Source: a virus
Strand: one strand, 5' to 3'
IMG/VR virus record: IMGVR_UViG_3300038405_000127
Location: 1 to 32,662 of that record
DNA: 32,662 nt
The translations under genes were made by a program, and so were the position numbers. Numbering within the stretch: the stretch's first letter is position 1; every line of letters begins with the position of its first letter. The notes beneath the pieces were generated by a model. The model did no database searches. It was not told the DNA's origin and was given only the letters and a program-made list of their open reading frames with translations. Shown here piece after piece: positions 20,464 through 30,400 of the stretch.

Positions 20464-20633
20464 AACTGTCGAGAGTCCTAAGGAATTGTTACCTCCTCTT
20501 CACTCTCGATAGTTCGTCCCTTCGGGTTGATGTCATTTGAACGAGAAGTTAAAGAACCTCCTTGTTCTCATATAGTGCCTCACTGGCGCACAAAATCTTA
20601 CACTACAATTTAATATTTTTTAGGAGCTAACCA
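20464..20633 (+). promoter_or_regulatory. Long structured leader upstream of the coat operon
   Basis: In the 349-nt gap between GroEL and the decoration-like gene, AACTGTCGAGAGT (20464-20476) pairs with ACTCTCGATAGTT (20502-20514) over 13 bp with one G-U. CCCTTCGGG forms a small hairpin near 20518-20526, and GTGCC/GGCGCAC forms another near 20576-20591. CCTCCT occurs in the loop of the first stem and CCTCC again near 20557, both complementary to the AGGAG ribosome site (20623-20627) of the decoration-like gene. The layout suggests translational or transcriptional control of coat synthesis; no known riboswitch class is recognised. Confidence 0.45.
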
Positions 20634-21254
20634 ATGACTTATGGCGTAAATGCGCCTCTAGGGCTACAGGCATGCAGTTATGGCCTTAATGCACCATGGA
20701 CAGGCGCAGTACAAATTTACAATATTCCAATCGTTTCGCCAACTGTTGGATATGCAACAAACTTATTCTTAGGCGATCTCGTTACATTTAATAATGGTTT
20801 TCTCAATAAATATACACCAGGGGGTGGTCTAGCGACAGCTCCAATCGGTGTTTATTGGGGATGTACTTTCACAGATGGATCAGGTGTTGTCCAGATTCAG
20901 AAATACTGGCCCGCATCTCAGTCAATTATGGCAGGAAGTTATCCAATTGCTAATGTAATTACTGATCCAAACGCAATATTTACCATTCAGCTATCTAATA
21001 CACTTGCATGGTCGAATTTGGACAAGAATGCTGATGTAACATTTGCAACACCAGGTAATCCTTTGACGGGAGAATCTGGAATGATGTTAGACACAACAAC
21101 TGTTGCAACTAATGCAACCCTTCCACTTCACATCATTGATTTTGATCCAATCCCAGGAAATGTACCAAATCCTGGTGGAACAAGCATTCAGTACGCAAAC
21201 GTACGCGTAAAGATGAATGCAACATCAATCAATGCTGGCGCACAAGGAGTATAA
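20634..21254 (+). CDS. Head decoration-like structural protein
   Basis: The 206-residue, Gly/Asn/Thr-rich beta protein sits directly before the coat gene, the usual place for a decoration or stabilisation protein. Motifs such as GDLVTFNNGFLNKYTPGGGLATAPIGVYWGCTF and a following QKYWPASQSIMAG...ANVITDPNAIFTIQ agree with the structural proteins found next to coat genes in short-tailed phages. AGGAG lies 6 nt before the ATG and the coat gene follows 4 nt after the stop. Decoration is inferred from order and composition. It would be highly expressed with coat from the structured leader. Confidence 0.6.
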   Translation: MTYGVNAPLGLQACSYGLNAPWTGAVQIYNIPIVSPTVGYATNLFLGDLVTFNNGFLNKYTPGGGLATAPIGVYWGCTFTDGSGVVQIQKYWPASQSIMAGSYPIANVITDPNAIFTIQLSNTLAWSNLDKNADVTFATPGNPLTGESGMMLDTTTVATNATLPLHIIDFDPIPGNVPNPGGTSIQYANVRVKMNATSINAGAQGV

Positions 21255-21258
21255 ATAA

Positions 21259-22164
21259 ATGGCTATCATTACATTACAATCAATCCAAAATCTATTGCGT
21301 CCAGGTCTGGCGGCTGTTTTTGGTGACTACATGGTCTATCCCGATCAGTGGAAAGAAATCTTTACTAGTCATGTTTCAAATAAAGCTGTTGAATATGAAG
21401 TCGAAATGAGGCTTCTACCTATGGCTCAATTTAAAGCAGATGGTGGAGCAGTTCAATATGGTGATATGGCTCAGGCATATACAACTTCCTATTTCCATAG
21501 GAACTTTGGTATTGGCTTCCAGATCACAGCTAACGCAATTCGCGACAACTTATACAAGGATTCTTGGCCGCGTGCAACTGAATCAGGAAAAGATTCTATG
21601 CGCCAAGCTAAAAATATCCAAGGTGCATCCGTTTTGAACAATGGTTTCAATCCTAACTTCCCAGTTAGCGATGGTCAGCCTTTGTTTTCAACTGCTCACC
21701 CTGTTAATGGAAATGTAGTTCCAAACACATTTGCATTGCCAACTCAGTTAAATGAGACATCATTGCAAGATGCATTGATTGGAATTCAGAAGTTCTTGAA
21801 CGTAGCAGGCCTTCGTGTTGCTTTGCAGTGTGAAAAACTCATCGTTCCTCCTGAACTTCAGTTTACTGCAAATGTTCTTCTTGAATCCAAGTATCGTACA
21901 TCAACAGCAAATAATGATATTTCAGCTATTTACAATCTAAGTAGTGTTCCAATGGGTTATAGGGTCAATCAATTTTTGACAAATCCAAACCAGTGGGTAT
22001 TACTTACAAATGAAAGTAATGGATTCAAATTTTATGAACGTGACCCTCTGACAATTGATATGTTTACCGATACTACTACTCGTAACTTAAATGTTACTTT
22101 CGTAGAGCGTTATTCTTTCGGTTGTTCTAACTGGCGCGCAACCTTTGGTTCAGCAGGAGTATAA
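21259..22164 (+). CDS. Major capsid protein (HK97 fold)
   Basis: The 301-residue product has the features of an HK97-fold coat protein of the Mu gpT-like kind: an N-terminal helix (LQSIQNLLRPGLAAVFGDYM), an extended E-loop-like stretch, DGQPLFSTAHPVNGNVVPNTF (155-175 region, the common FST.HP motif), and a P-domain strand EKLIVPPELQFTANVLLESKYR near residue 195. It ends in VTFVERYSFGCSNWRATFGSAGV. Hundreds of copies form the icosahedral head. It has a GGAG site and starts 4 nt after the decoration-like gene. Usual length for the family. Confidence 0.85.
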   Translation: MAIITLQSIQNLLRPGLAAVFGDYMVYPDQWKEIFTSHVSNKAVEYEVEMRLLPMAQFKADGGAVQYGDMAQAYTTSYFHRNFGIGFQITANAIRDNLYKDSWPRATESGKDSMRQAKNIQGASVLNNGFNPNFPVSDGQPLFSTAHPVNGNVVPNTFALPTQLNETSLQDALIGIQKFLNVAGLRVALQCEKLIVPPELQFTANVLLESKYRTSTANNDISAIYNLSSVPMGYRVNQFLTNPNQWVLLTNESNGFKFYERDPLTIDMFTDTTTRNLNVTFVERYSFGCSNWRATFGSAGV

Positions 22165-22167
22165 AAA

Positions 22168-23598
22168 ATGAGTATTAGTGTACCATCAAAAGGCACCCAC
22201 TTTTCTGACGGTGTAAGGACTGGCCCTATCATTGGGACATCCTTCGTACCAGGTCCAAATGTGTTAACACCGTCTTTGATGGTGCCTACTCCATTTGACC
22301 AATCTTCACCTGGTATATTCAATACACCAATGTCATTTCTGGATATGATCCCAGCACCGGTGAGCACCAATGCTATAGCTTTGGCGCAAACCCCTGCGGC
22401 AGCTGGTTATTTGAATCTTCAGACGCTAAATAGTCCACAAATCACCATTCAAACATACCATAGCATCCCGAACGTCCTCGTCCTGGATTCTGCCCGTAAC
22501 TTAACAATTACAGGTTCAGTTGGGACAACTTTGTCTCAGTTTACTGTATTTGGATGGGATTTTTATGGAATGCCAGTTGTAGAGCAGATTACAGGACCCG
22601 TTGGTGCTGTGATTGTTTCTGGTAATAAGACTTTTAAGTATATCCGTGCGATTTATTCATCTGCTGGAACAACTGCAAATATCACTGTTGGTGTGGGTAA
22701 TACATATGGTCTTCAACATCTTGTGACAAGCCAAAATTATGCATTCGTTCCTTATTGGAATGGTCGACCTGATGCCGTTGTTACTGTTAATACTTTGGCA
22801 AACAATCCGATAACAACAGTTACAGGACAGTCTTTAGTAACGGTTTCGGTGGCTGGTGCCACAACAGGGCCAACCACGACAGCAGGTTTTGTTGTTGGTG
22901 AATGGATTACGATCTCAGGAGCAACAACAACAGGCGGTATTACGGCAGCTCAGTTGAATATCTCAGCTCAGATTGTCTCAATTCCGAGCAATACGACATT
23001 TACATATAATACATATGGTGTTGCCACAGCTAATGCGGTTGGTGGTGGGGCGGCAGTACTTAACACTTTTTCTAATACACTCGTAACGGGAGACCAGCGA
23101 ACTGCAACCGCCACAACATTGGATGTTAGAGGAACTTATACTCCTTCTTATGCTGCTGATGGTTTTGCAAGATTGACGATCAATTACTATAGCGCGAGTG
23201 GCGATGCACGTAATTTTAATAATGCATCTACTGGTACAATTAATCTCATGAACAATCCAATAACGACAACCAATGGATCAGCCACTGTTTCTGTTTATGC
23301 TCCTAATCACCAGTTAATTGGGCCTATACCATCACCTCAAGGTCAATTAACACCAGGAGATAGTATAACCCTAATAGGCGCGACAACAACTAATAATATC
23401 ACAGCAGCACAATTGAATATTACAGCACCAGTAACAATCATTGATGCCAATAATTTCTCTTTTGTTTCAAATGGTGTAGCCAATGCAAATGGTCAGGGAG
23501 GCGGTGCGAATATAACTATGACTCCTCGATTTGGTGATTTGTATGACTCAACTATAGGTAGATTTGGTGTCTCTCAGTACAGCATACCTCTGTTCTAA
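22168..23598 (+). CDS. Virion structural protein with two inserted Ig-like repeats
   Basis: The 476-residue product starts 3 nt after the coat gene. A core region (about 95-195) has VLDSARNLTITGSVGTTLSQFTVFGWDFYGMPVVEQITG..., homologous to the next protein. Two copies of a beta-rich domain are inserted: residues 211-296 (NNPITTVTG...VGEWITISGATTTGGITAAQLNISA...FTYNTYGVATANAVGGGA) and 361-449 (NNPITTTNG...PGDSITLIGATTTNNITAAQLNIT...FSFVSNGVANANGQGGGA). Such modules are typical Ig-like or adhesive add-ons on phage virions. It may decorate the head or tail. Position suggests a head or neck protein; exact place unknown. Confidence 0.7.
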   Translation: MSISVPSKGTHFSDGVRTGPIIGTSFVPGPNVLTPSLMVPTPFDQSSPGIFNTPMSFLDMIPAPVSTNAIALAQTPAAAGYLNLQTLNSPQITIQTYHSIPNVLVLDSARNLTITGSVGTTLSQFTVFGWDFYGMPVVEQITGPVGAVIVSGNKTFKYIRAIYSSAGTTANITVGVGNTYGLQHLVTSQNYAFVPYWNGRPDAVVTVNTLANNPITTVTGQSLVTVSVAGATTGPTTTAGFVVGEWITISGATTTGGITAAQLNISAQIVSIPSNTTFTYNTYGVATANAVGGGAAVLNTFSNTLVTGDQRTATATTLDVRGTYTPSYAADGFARLTINYYSASGDARNFNNASTGTINLMNNPITTTNGSATVSVYAPNHQLIGPIPSPQGQLTPGDSITLIGATTTNNITAAQLNITAPVTIIDANNFSFVSNGVANANGQGGGANITMTPRFGDLYDSTIGRFGVSQYSIPLF

Positions 23599-23610
23599 GG
23601 ATTAAAAGGA

Positions 23611-24264
23611 ATGGCAAGATTAATTACGTTATCTTTTCCTGCTTCTAATACGACCTTTTTTGCAACGACAGTATCAGGTGTAGGACCAGTAGCGACTATT
23701 CTTCTTTCCATTCCTTATCCTCTAGTCTTCCCTAATTTGGCTAGAACCATCACTTTAAGCTCTTTAAATGATAATTCTGGAACGGTTTTTACGATTACAG
23801 GTACAGATCAATTCGGGAATGTTATTTCTGAAAATGGAGCAGGCCCTAATAATAGTACTGTCACAACTGTAAATAAATTTCATACTATTACAAATATTTC
23901 CGCAAGTGGTAATTGGACAAATCTGAGTATTGGAAGTGGAAGCACAGGCACTTTCCAATGGATAAAGGTTAATACATTCAATATTGATCCCAATATCACT
24001 ATCACAGGTGAAGTTACCGGAACAATCAATTATACGATCAATCAGACTATTGATAATCTTGAGTATTATCAAACGGCTGGATCAACATTTACACATGTTG
24101 TTAATACAATGCCAGTTTCATTTCCTGTAACGGCAGCTCTGACAGCAGCTACCACAAATCAAATTTATACTCTGACAACTCCGACAACTGCTCTGCAAGG
24201 AATTGTAAATTCTTCTACTGGCGGTTCATTAAACATCAACATCTTGCAGCAAGGAATTATTTAA
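23611..24264 (+). CDS. Virion structural protein, paralogue of the preceding core domain
   Basis: The 217-residue Thr/Asn-rich beta protein shares with the preceding gene a domain of the form 'TLSS...FTITGTDQFGNVISE..GP....TV.TVNKFHTITNIS' that corresponds to TITGSVGTTLSQFTVFGWDFYGMPVVEQITGPVGAVIVSGNKTFKYIRAI. It lacks the Ig-like insertions. The two probably arose by duplication. It carries no signal peptide. The next gene starts in its stop codon (TAATG overlap). Role in the virion is inferred from position. Confidence 0.65.
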   Translation: MARLITLSFPASNTTFFATTVSGVGPVATILLSIPYPLVFPNLARTITLSSLNDNSGTVFTITGTDQFGNVISENGAGPNNSTVTTVNKFHTITNISASGNWTNLSIGSGSTGTFQWIKVNTFNIDPNITITGEVTGTINYTINQTIDNLEYYQTAGSTFTHVVNTMPVSFPVTAALTAATTNQIYTLTTPTTALQGIVNSSTGGSLNINILQQGII

Positions 24265-24467
24265 TGGCTGACAATAAATTTATTCAAAAAGCAATCAAAC
24301 ATCCTGGAAAGCTTCATAGAGATTTGGGTGTACCTATGGGAAAGAAAATACCGGAAGCAAAATTAGAAAAGGCGGTTCATAGCAAGAAACCTTCTTTAAG
24401 AAAAGAAGCTGTTTTGGCTGAAACATTGAAAGGTTTGCCTCGTCATCGTGGCTCACGTTCAAAATAA
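24264..24467 (+). CDS. Small basic phage protein with the KHPGKLHRDLGV motif
   Basis: A 67-residue basic protein. The motif FIQKAIKHPGKLHRDLGVPMGKKIPEAKLEKA belongs to a small protein family present in many tailed phages near coat and adaptor genes; its function is not established. It starts within the TAATG stop/start overlap of the preceding gene and is followed by the adaptor gene with 21 nt between. Its C-terminus is Arg-rich (RHRGSRSK), so contact with nucleic acid or acidic coat surfaces is possible. Confidence 0.75.
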   Translation: MADNKFIQKAIKHPGKLHRDLGVPMGKKIPEAKLEKAVHSKKPSLRKEAVLAETLKGLPRHRGSRSK

Positions 24468-24488
24468 AAGGAAAGTTAGGCTGATAAA

Positions 24489-25544
24489 GTGGCATACAGT
24501 CAAACATTCAATTTCGGACAAGGTACTCTTGTTGAAGCGTTTGTTAAAGACGCATTCGAACTATGTGGGGTATCTGGTGCTGATATTTCTGGCTTACAAA
24601 GTGATTCAGCTCTTCTAAGTCTGAATTTCCTGCTTTCCAATTGGGCAAACAAGGGATTGAATCTCTTTACAGTCCAAAAGTCCATGATAGGATTGAATGT
24701 TGGACAACCAACTTATCCTTTAAATTCCTATACAATCAAGGTTACAGAGGTAACAGCGAGTAACAATACGGTCTTATCTGGGGGGGTTGCTTTCTCGAGT
24801 GCTGGTGGTACGGCATCTAATGCATTTAATGGTTCGCCTAATCCTGCATCTCCTTGTACTCAAACATCGCCTAATGGGTATGTTTCTTACACATATCCAA
24901 CAGGAAATACACCTTCCGTTTATTATGTCGGAATCGTTTCTAATGTGAGTATTAATTATGATCTTTTGGTTGAATATTCCTTTGACGGAAATGTTTGGCT
25001 ACAATCTTTAGATATTGGTTCCAAATATTATCCTGTTGGTCAAACTGTTTGGGCTGCCATCAATTCTCCTATCAATGCACAAAGTTATCGTATCAGAGAA
25101 ACAGGTGGCGCAACTTTAAATCTTCAACAGATTTATTTCTCAATGCCTAACTTTAGTCGAATCTTAACACCTATTTCTCGTGAAGAATGGATGTCTTATC
25201 CAAACAAACAGGTACAAGCCACACCATCCAGCTTTTATCTAGATAGGCAGATTAATCCGACACTGAATTTATGGCCAACTCCTGATAATAGCTATCAAAC
25301 ACTCGTTTTTAACCAACAAACAGCGATTATGGATGTAACATCCTTAAATCAAAATATCTTTATTCCTCAAAGATTCATGAATGCATGTCGTTTTGGATTG
25401 GCTTACGAAATGGCTTTGAAATTCGCTCTTGATCGAGTTGATCGTCTTCAAGACCTCGCAAGGACATCTTATGAGTGGGCTGCGATTGAAGATGAAGAAA
25501 AGACACCCGTTAGAATTCAACCCAATATGTATTCGTACACGTGA
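24489..25544 (+). CDS. P22 gp4-like head-tail adaptor with a discoidin-like insertion
   Basis: The start is GTG at 24489, the only start that gives the family N-terminus. The 351-residue product matches P22 gp4-type adaptors: FVKDAFELCGVSG..ISGLQSDSALLSLNFLLSNWANKGLNLF at 18-60, REEWMSYPNKQVQATPSSFYLDRQINPTLNLWPTPDN at 231-267, and a C-terminal helix. These proteins bind the portal and begin the tail. Residues about 90-218 are an insertion not usual in the family. It has a FNGSPNP...VSYTYPTG...YYVGIVSN...YDLLVEYSFDGNVWLQSLD...QSYRIRE pattern like F5/8 type C (discoidin) carbohydrate-binding modules. Such an adhesive module on a neck protein is odd. Domain call by eye. Confidence 0.75.
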   Translation: MAYSQTFNFGQGTLVEAFVKDAFELCGVSGADISGLQSDSALLSLNFLLSNWANKGLNLFTVQKSMIGLNVGQPTYPLNSYTIKVTEVTASNNTVLSGGVAFSSAGGTASNAFNGSPNPASPCTQTSPNGYVSYTYPTGNTPSVYYVGIVSNVSINYDLLVEYSFDGNVWLQSLDIGSKYYPVGQTVWAAINSPINAQSYRIRETGGATLNLQQIYFSMPNFSRILTPISREEWMSYPNKQVQATPSSFYLDRQINPTLNLWPTPDNSYQTLVFNQQTAIMDVTSLNQNIFIPQRFMNACRFGLAYEMALKFALDRVDRLQDLARTSYEWAAIEDEEKTPVRIQPNMYSYT

Positions 25545-25555
25545 GGATATAAAAA

Positions 25556-25978
25556 ATGTTTCCACACGGTAGATTTGTAAGGATCGATGAGAGAAACCCA
25601 GATGCGGTTGCTAGATGTGATCGTTCAGGTCAACTTTGCAATTATAACGATCTTGTAAAGCAAATGGATTATCGAGGATTGGGTCTAATTTGGACTGGCC
25701 TTTACGTCAATAAATATTTTCTCGATGTTCCAAACCCTCAAAGTCTTAATCCAGTTATCCGACCTGATCCCCCTCCGTTGCAACATCCACGTCCATGGCA
25801 AACAACACAAGATGTTTGGCCGACGCAAAGCCAACCATGGAATACCCCCCCATCAAATTGCATAAATTCATCTACGACTTGTAGTGGCTCCGGTTATCCC
25901 ATTTGGGCTTCTTGGGGTGATTGGGAAAATCAAGTCGGCGCTGTTGGTCAACCAACACCACAAACGGGAGATAATTAA
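25556..25978 (+). CDS. Small phage structural-region protein with a degenerate zinc motif
   Basis: The 140-residue product begins with GRFVRIDERNPDAVARCDRSGQLCNYNDLVKQMDYRGLGLIWTGLYVNKYFLDVPNPQ and has a Pro/Trp-rich C-terminal half (RPDPPPLQHPRPWQTTQDVWPTQSQPW). A common phage family has C-D-R-C-G...L...WRGLRVC..C.D..HPQ...P...D..PV..PRP; here CDRS and LIWTGLYVNKYF replace the zinc-binding Cys pairs, so the zinc site is apparently lost. GAGGA lies 6 nt before the ATG. Function is unknown; it lies between adaptor and tail protein genes. Confidence 0.65.
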   Translation: MFPHGRFVRIDERNPDAVARCDRSGQLCNYNDLVKQMDYRGLGLIWTGLYVNKYFLDVPNPQSLNPVIRPDPPPLQHPRPWQTTQDVWPTQSQPWNTPPSNCINSSTTCSGSGYPIWASWGDWENQVGAVGQPTPQTGDN

Positions 25979-27451
25979 ATGACTATTCCTATGCCTATGG
26001 TGACACAAGGACTTTCAACCTTATCACCCGCTTCTACATACCCAGATTTGTTAGTGATCAATAATGCAGGTCAAGGTTTAAATAATACACCGGCTCAAAT
26101 CCAAGATGGTCTTGGAAATACCACAAACATGACAATTAGCTCAAATTATATCAATTTTGATAGAGCAGTTGGGCAGTTTAAATTGGATGGGATTCCTCTT
26201 ACAGCAAGTGCAGCGACACTCAATGGAATTTCTGATGTAGCCAGTGCTCAATATATTTTAACGGCTCCCAATGGTCAGTTAACTAATGGATCAACTTTAG
26301 CTGCTAATAATGGAATCAGCCTGTCTTTATCATTAGGACAAGTTCTAATTCATCCTGATCCGACAAATCCACTTTATGGTATTGCCCAACTTAATGCCGC
26401 AGATACAGGACTTGTCGTTTATAATGGAGGCGTTTTCTTTGATGCAGTTAATCTTTTATCAGATGCAACAATTAACATTGTAAATCCTAGCGGAACTACG
26501 GGATCTCCTACCTTTAATGTTGTATCAGATACAAATCGTCAACGTGTGAATGTTGAACTAGATGGCGTTTTTCAAAGTCAAAAATCTCAGATAAACTTTA
26601 TTCCTGGTACAAATACAGGAATCACCGTTGTTGATAATCCGGCTCAAAATAGAACAGATGTAACAATTTCTACAACACCCCAATTTTCATTTAACTATTT
26701 TGGAAGTGTATATGCTTCAACAACGGTAGCGGGCGGTAATTTAAATGCTACCTATAATAATGGAACTGGAACATTAACTGAAATAGGGAATGGTGCTTTT
26801 ATGACGGATGGAGTTACTCCTCCTATAAACTCCATCATTCTTGTTAATAATCAAACGAATGCAGCTCAAAATGGTCTTTATGTATTAACGGCTACAGGAA
26901 GTGTAGCTGCTCCATACGTTCTTACAAGATCACCCAATTTTAATTCACCCGCTAATATAAAAGCTGGAACCTTTGTTATTGTTCTCAATGGAACTTTGCT
27001 TGCTGGTACAGGATGGTTTGAAACGGATATTGTAAATACAGTCGGGACAGACCCCATCAATTTTGTTCAATTCAATTTAACGGGTTCATTAACACAAACT
27101 TTAACCGTTTCTCAAGCTGCTCATGGTTTAGCCGTAGGAAATGTTATCAGGATAAATAATGGGGGAAATTATGTTAAAGCTCAGGCAGATAATCAGGCAG
27201 ATTCAACCTGTGTCGTAGGAATCGTTATTTCCGTAATTGATGTGAATAATTTCATATATCAATATGGAGGAATTGTGACGGCTCTTGCCGGTCTTACCCA
27301 AGGCTCCTCTTATTTCTTAAGTCCTACAACTGCTGGAGCATATACAACAACGCCCCCTACAGTAGCAGGTCAAGTCGTATTGCCCTTATTCAGCGCACTT
27401 TCCCCAATATCGGCTTTATGGCAACCAAAATCAGCAATCCAACTCATGTGA
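25979..27451 (+). CDS. Tail fibre or tail-spike-like protein
   Basis: The 490-residue product starts on the base after the previous stop (GGGAG 9 nt upstream). It is Asn/Thr/Gly-rich beta sequence. Around residues 246-365 (ASTTVAGGNLNATYNNGTGTLTEIGNGAF...LVNNQTNAAQNGLYVLTATG...LTRSPNFNSPANIKAGTFVIVLNGTLLAGTGWFETD) it has the widespread phage fibre domain seen in 'vLATTTNI...G..TIDGV...GDRVLVKNQT...NGIYVV......W.RA'. The C-terminal region (LAGLTQGSSYFLSPTTAGAYTT) is another frequent fibre tail module. Probably one of several receptor-binding or baseplate-attached fibre proteins. N-terminal residues would attach to the tail. Confidence 0.75.
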   Translation: MTIPMPMVTQGLSTLSPASTYPDLLVINNAGQGLNNTPAQIQDGLGNTTNMTISSNYINFDRAVGQFKLDGIPLTASAATLNGISDVASAQYILTAPNGQLTNGSTLAANNGISLSLSLGQVLIHPDPTNPLYGIAQLNAADTGLVVYNGGVFFDAVNLLSDATINIVNPSGTTGSPTFNVVSDTNRQRVNVELDGVFQSQKSQINFIPGTNTGITVVDNPAQNRTDVTISTTPQFSFNYFGSVYASTTVAGGNLNATYNNGTGTLTEIGNGAFMTDGVTPPINSIILVNNQTNAAQNGLYVLTATGSVAAPYVLTRSPNFNSPANIKAGTFVIVLNGTLLAGTGWFETDIVNTVGTDPINFVQFNLTGSLTQTLTVSQAAHGLAVGNVIRINNGGNYVKAQADNQADSTCVVGIVISVIDVNNFIYQYGGIVTALAGLTQGSSYFLSPTTAGAYTTTPPTVAGQVVLPLFSALSPISALWQPKSAIQLM

Positions 27452-27461
27452 GGATAAATAA

Positions 27462-30400
27462 ATGACATCAGATGTATTTTCAACAGTTGTAAATAGATTA
27501 AATGGTGGGCCTGCTGATCTGGGATATGTAGATTTAGGGGATAATAATAATTTTATTCAATTAACACCAGACGGAATTAATCCTTCGACAGTAATTTTTG
27601 GTATTTGGGAAGGTACTCCTATTATGCCTCAATGGGGTGGGACGGGTGTTGCAAATACAAATACGAGCACAATAACTCTTGGAGGGCCAATTACCTTTTC
27701 TGGTGCTTTTCCTTTTATAGGAAATTTAACAGGATCAACCAATGTAACATTTCCAACTTCTGGTACTTTATTATCAACAAGTATTCTGCCTCTTTCTTTA
27801 GCAAATGGTGGGACAGGTGCTAGTTTAACAGCAAAACCAGGTGGAATATTTTATTGTGGTTTGACAGCCGCAGGCATATCTAATCCAACCTTAACTGCTA
27901 ATCAAGTTTTGGTCTCAGGAAGTGGCCTTTCTTTATCTCCTACTTGGACAAGTCGATTAATTGATGATGCAAACTCAAATCTATTTCTTGGAATAACGGC
28001 TGGAAATACGACTCTTACTGGAAGCTTCAATGTTGGCCTTGGTGATAATGCTGGGACAGGTTTGACAACAGGATCATTAAATACACTTTGCGGTTATGTA
28101 GCGGGACATTCTATAACTTCAGGTACGGGAAATTCTGCCTATGGAGGAGAATCTTTAATATTAGAGACAACTGGAGCTGCAAATAGTGCTTTTGGTAATT
28201 TAGCCCTTCAAAATCAAGTTGGCGCCATAAATAATAGTGCATTTGGTTACGCTGCCGGAAATCTTATATCAAGTTCTACTAATAACTCAATTTTTGGTTT
28301 TGGTGCATTACAACGGGAAACGACTGGTGGATTCAATTGTGCTTTCGGTTCTTTGTCCCTTCAGAATCAACATCAAGTTCTTGGGACAAGTGCTTTCGGA
28401 TACAGTTCAGGTAATTCTATAACGACTGGATCAGACAACTCAATTTTTGGATATACCGCTTTATTCACTGAAAATACTGGGTCTTTTAACTGTGCGTTTG
28501 GCACTAATGCATTAGGTTCTCAACATGGAATATCAGGATCAAGTGCTTTTGGGTGGCATGCTGGTGAAAGCATTACAACGGGAAGCTCAAACAGTGTATT
28601 TGGTTTTAATGCGTTAGCAAATAATACGACCGGCGGTTTTAACTGCGCTTTTGGTTATAATTCTCTTTTCGGATGTGAACCTTCAGTTGGTAATACAGCA
28701 TTTGGATATATAACAGGAAGCTCATTAACTATTGGTCAAGGTAATAGTATTTTTGGAAGTGGGGCTTTAGCCACTGAGTCCGGTGGTTCTTACAATTGTG
28801 CTTTTGGTCTAGCTGCTCTTGCTCATCAAAATCATATAGTTGGATCATCGGCATTTGGATATCAAGCTGGAACAGCACTTACATCGGGTGTTAGAAACAG
28901 TATTTTTGGTTATTCTTCTTTGCAAGCTGAAACATCCGGTGAAAATAACTCATCATTTGGATATCAATCTCTTGCTGCGCAGAATGGAGCATCTAGTAAT
29001 AGTGCATTCGGAGCTTTATCGGGTGCTTTCTTAACAACTGGAGAATTTAACAGTATATTTGGTGCTTTTGCACTTCAATTTGAAACAACAGGAGGATTTA
29101 ACTGTGCATTCGGTAATTTTGCTCTTCTAACCCAAATTGGGGCAACGAGTAATAATGCATTTGGATATAGTGCTGGAACACTTTTAAGTACAGGAAGTAA
29201 TAACTGTATTTTTGGTACAAATTCCTTAGCCACCGAAACAACAGGAAGTTCAAACTGTGCTTTTGGGGTAAATTCTCTTCAGCATCAAATGGGTGTTAGT
29301 GGAAATAGTGCATTTGGACATCTTGCCGGACAACATATTACAACAGGAAATAGCAACAGTATTTTTGGAAATAGTGCTTTATCTATTGAGACAACAGGAA
29401 GTTCAAACTGTGCTTTTGGGGTAAATTCTCTTGGAAATCAATTAGGTGCACAAAATAATAATGCATTCGGATTTAACTGTGGAGGAACTTTAACAACCGG
29501 AAGTTTTAACAGTATTTTTGGGTCAAATGTTTTGCTCGGAGAATCAACTGGAAGCCAAAATTCTGCTTTTGGCTATAATTCTCTGATGAATCAAAATGGT
29601 GTAACGGGAACTTGTGCTTTTGGATATGGTTCTGGTTCTTCGTTAACAACCGGTGCTAACAACAATATGTTTGGAACGAGGTCATTGTTGTCGGAGACCA
29701 CGGGCCAATTCAATTGTGCATTTGGTAATAATTCTCTTGGGTTACAAGTTGGAGCTAGTAATAACACTGCATTTGGATATAATACTGGTTTAAGCCTTAC
29801 AACGGGTGCCTCAAATTCTATATTCGGAGCAGATAGCTTAGGTAGTGAAACGACGGGTTCAAACAACGCTGCTTTTGGTTATCATGCTCTCTTTAACCAG
29901 AATTTAGCAAGTAATACAACTGCAATAGGTTATCAAGCCGGTTTAGCAATTACAAGTGGATCAAATAATACATTCTTGGGAGCAAATACCAATGTAAGTG
30001 TTGGAACATTAACGAATGCGACTGCCATTGGCTATAACACAACAGTTGGCCAGAGTAATTCTCTTGTCTTGGGAAATGGTGTGAATGTTGGTATAGGAAC
30101 ATCTACGCCGAACACAAGTGCCATCCTTGAACTGAACTCAACAACAGGTTCCCTGCTTCTTCCTCGTATGACTGATACTCAGCGTAATGCTCTTACACCT
30201 GCTGCTGGAATGCTTATCTATGATACGACTTCAAATGAAGTTGAATTCTATAATGGTAGTATGTGGGTTAATACAGGAGGAGGAACTAGTACCACCTGGA
30301 TAAATCAAACTACCGGCTCTGCTACGTTAGCTCCTGGTATGAGCTATCTTATTAATAATGGTGCTTCTCTTGTAACACTGACCCTTCCAGTAGCTCCAAA

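Noticed and set aside
20340-20540. Plus-strand 66-codon frame in the coat leader
   Set aside because: It overlaps the AT inverted repeat and the hairpins and has no ribosome site or protein-like pattern.
28029-30017. CRISPR-like array suggested by regular 51/153-bp spacing
   Set aside because: The repeats are in frame, variable in DNA and encode the fibre; there is no constant repeat with unique spacers.
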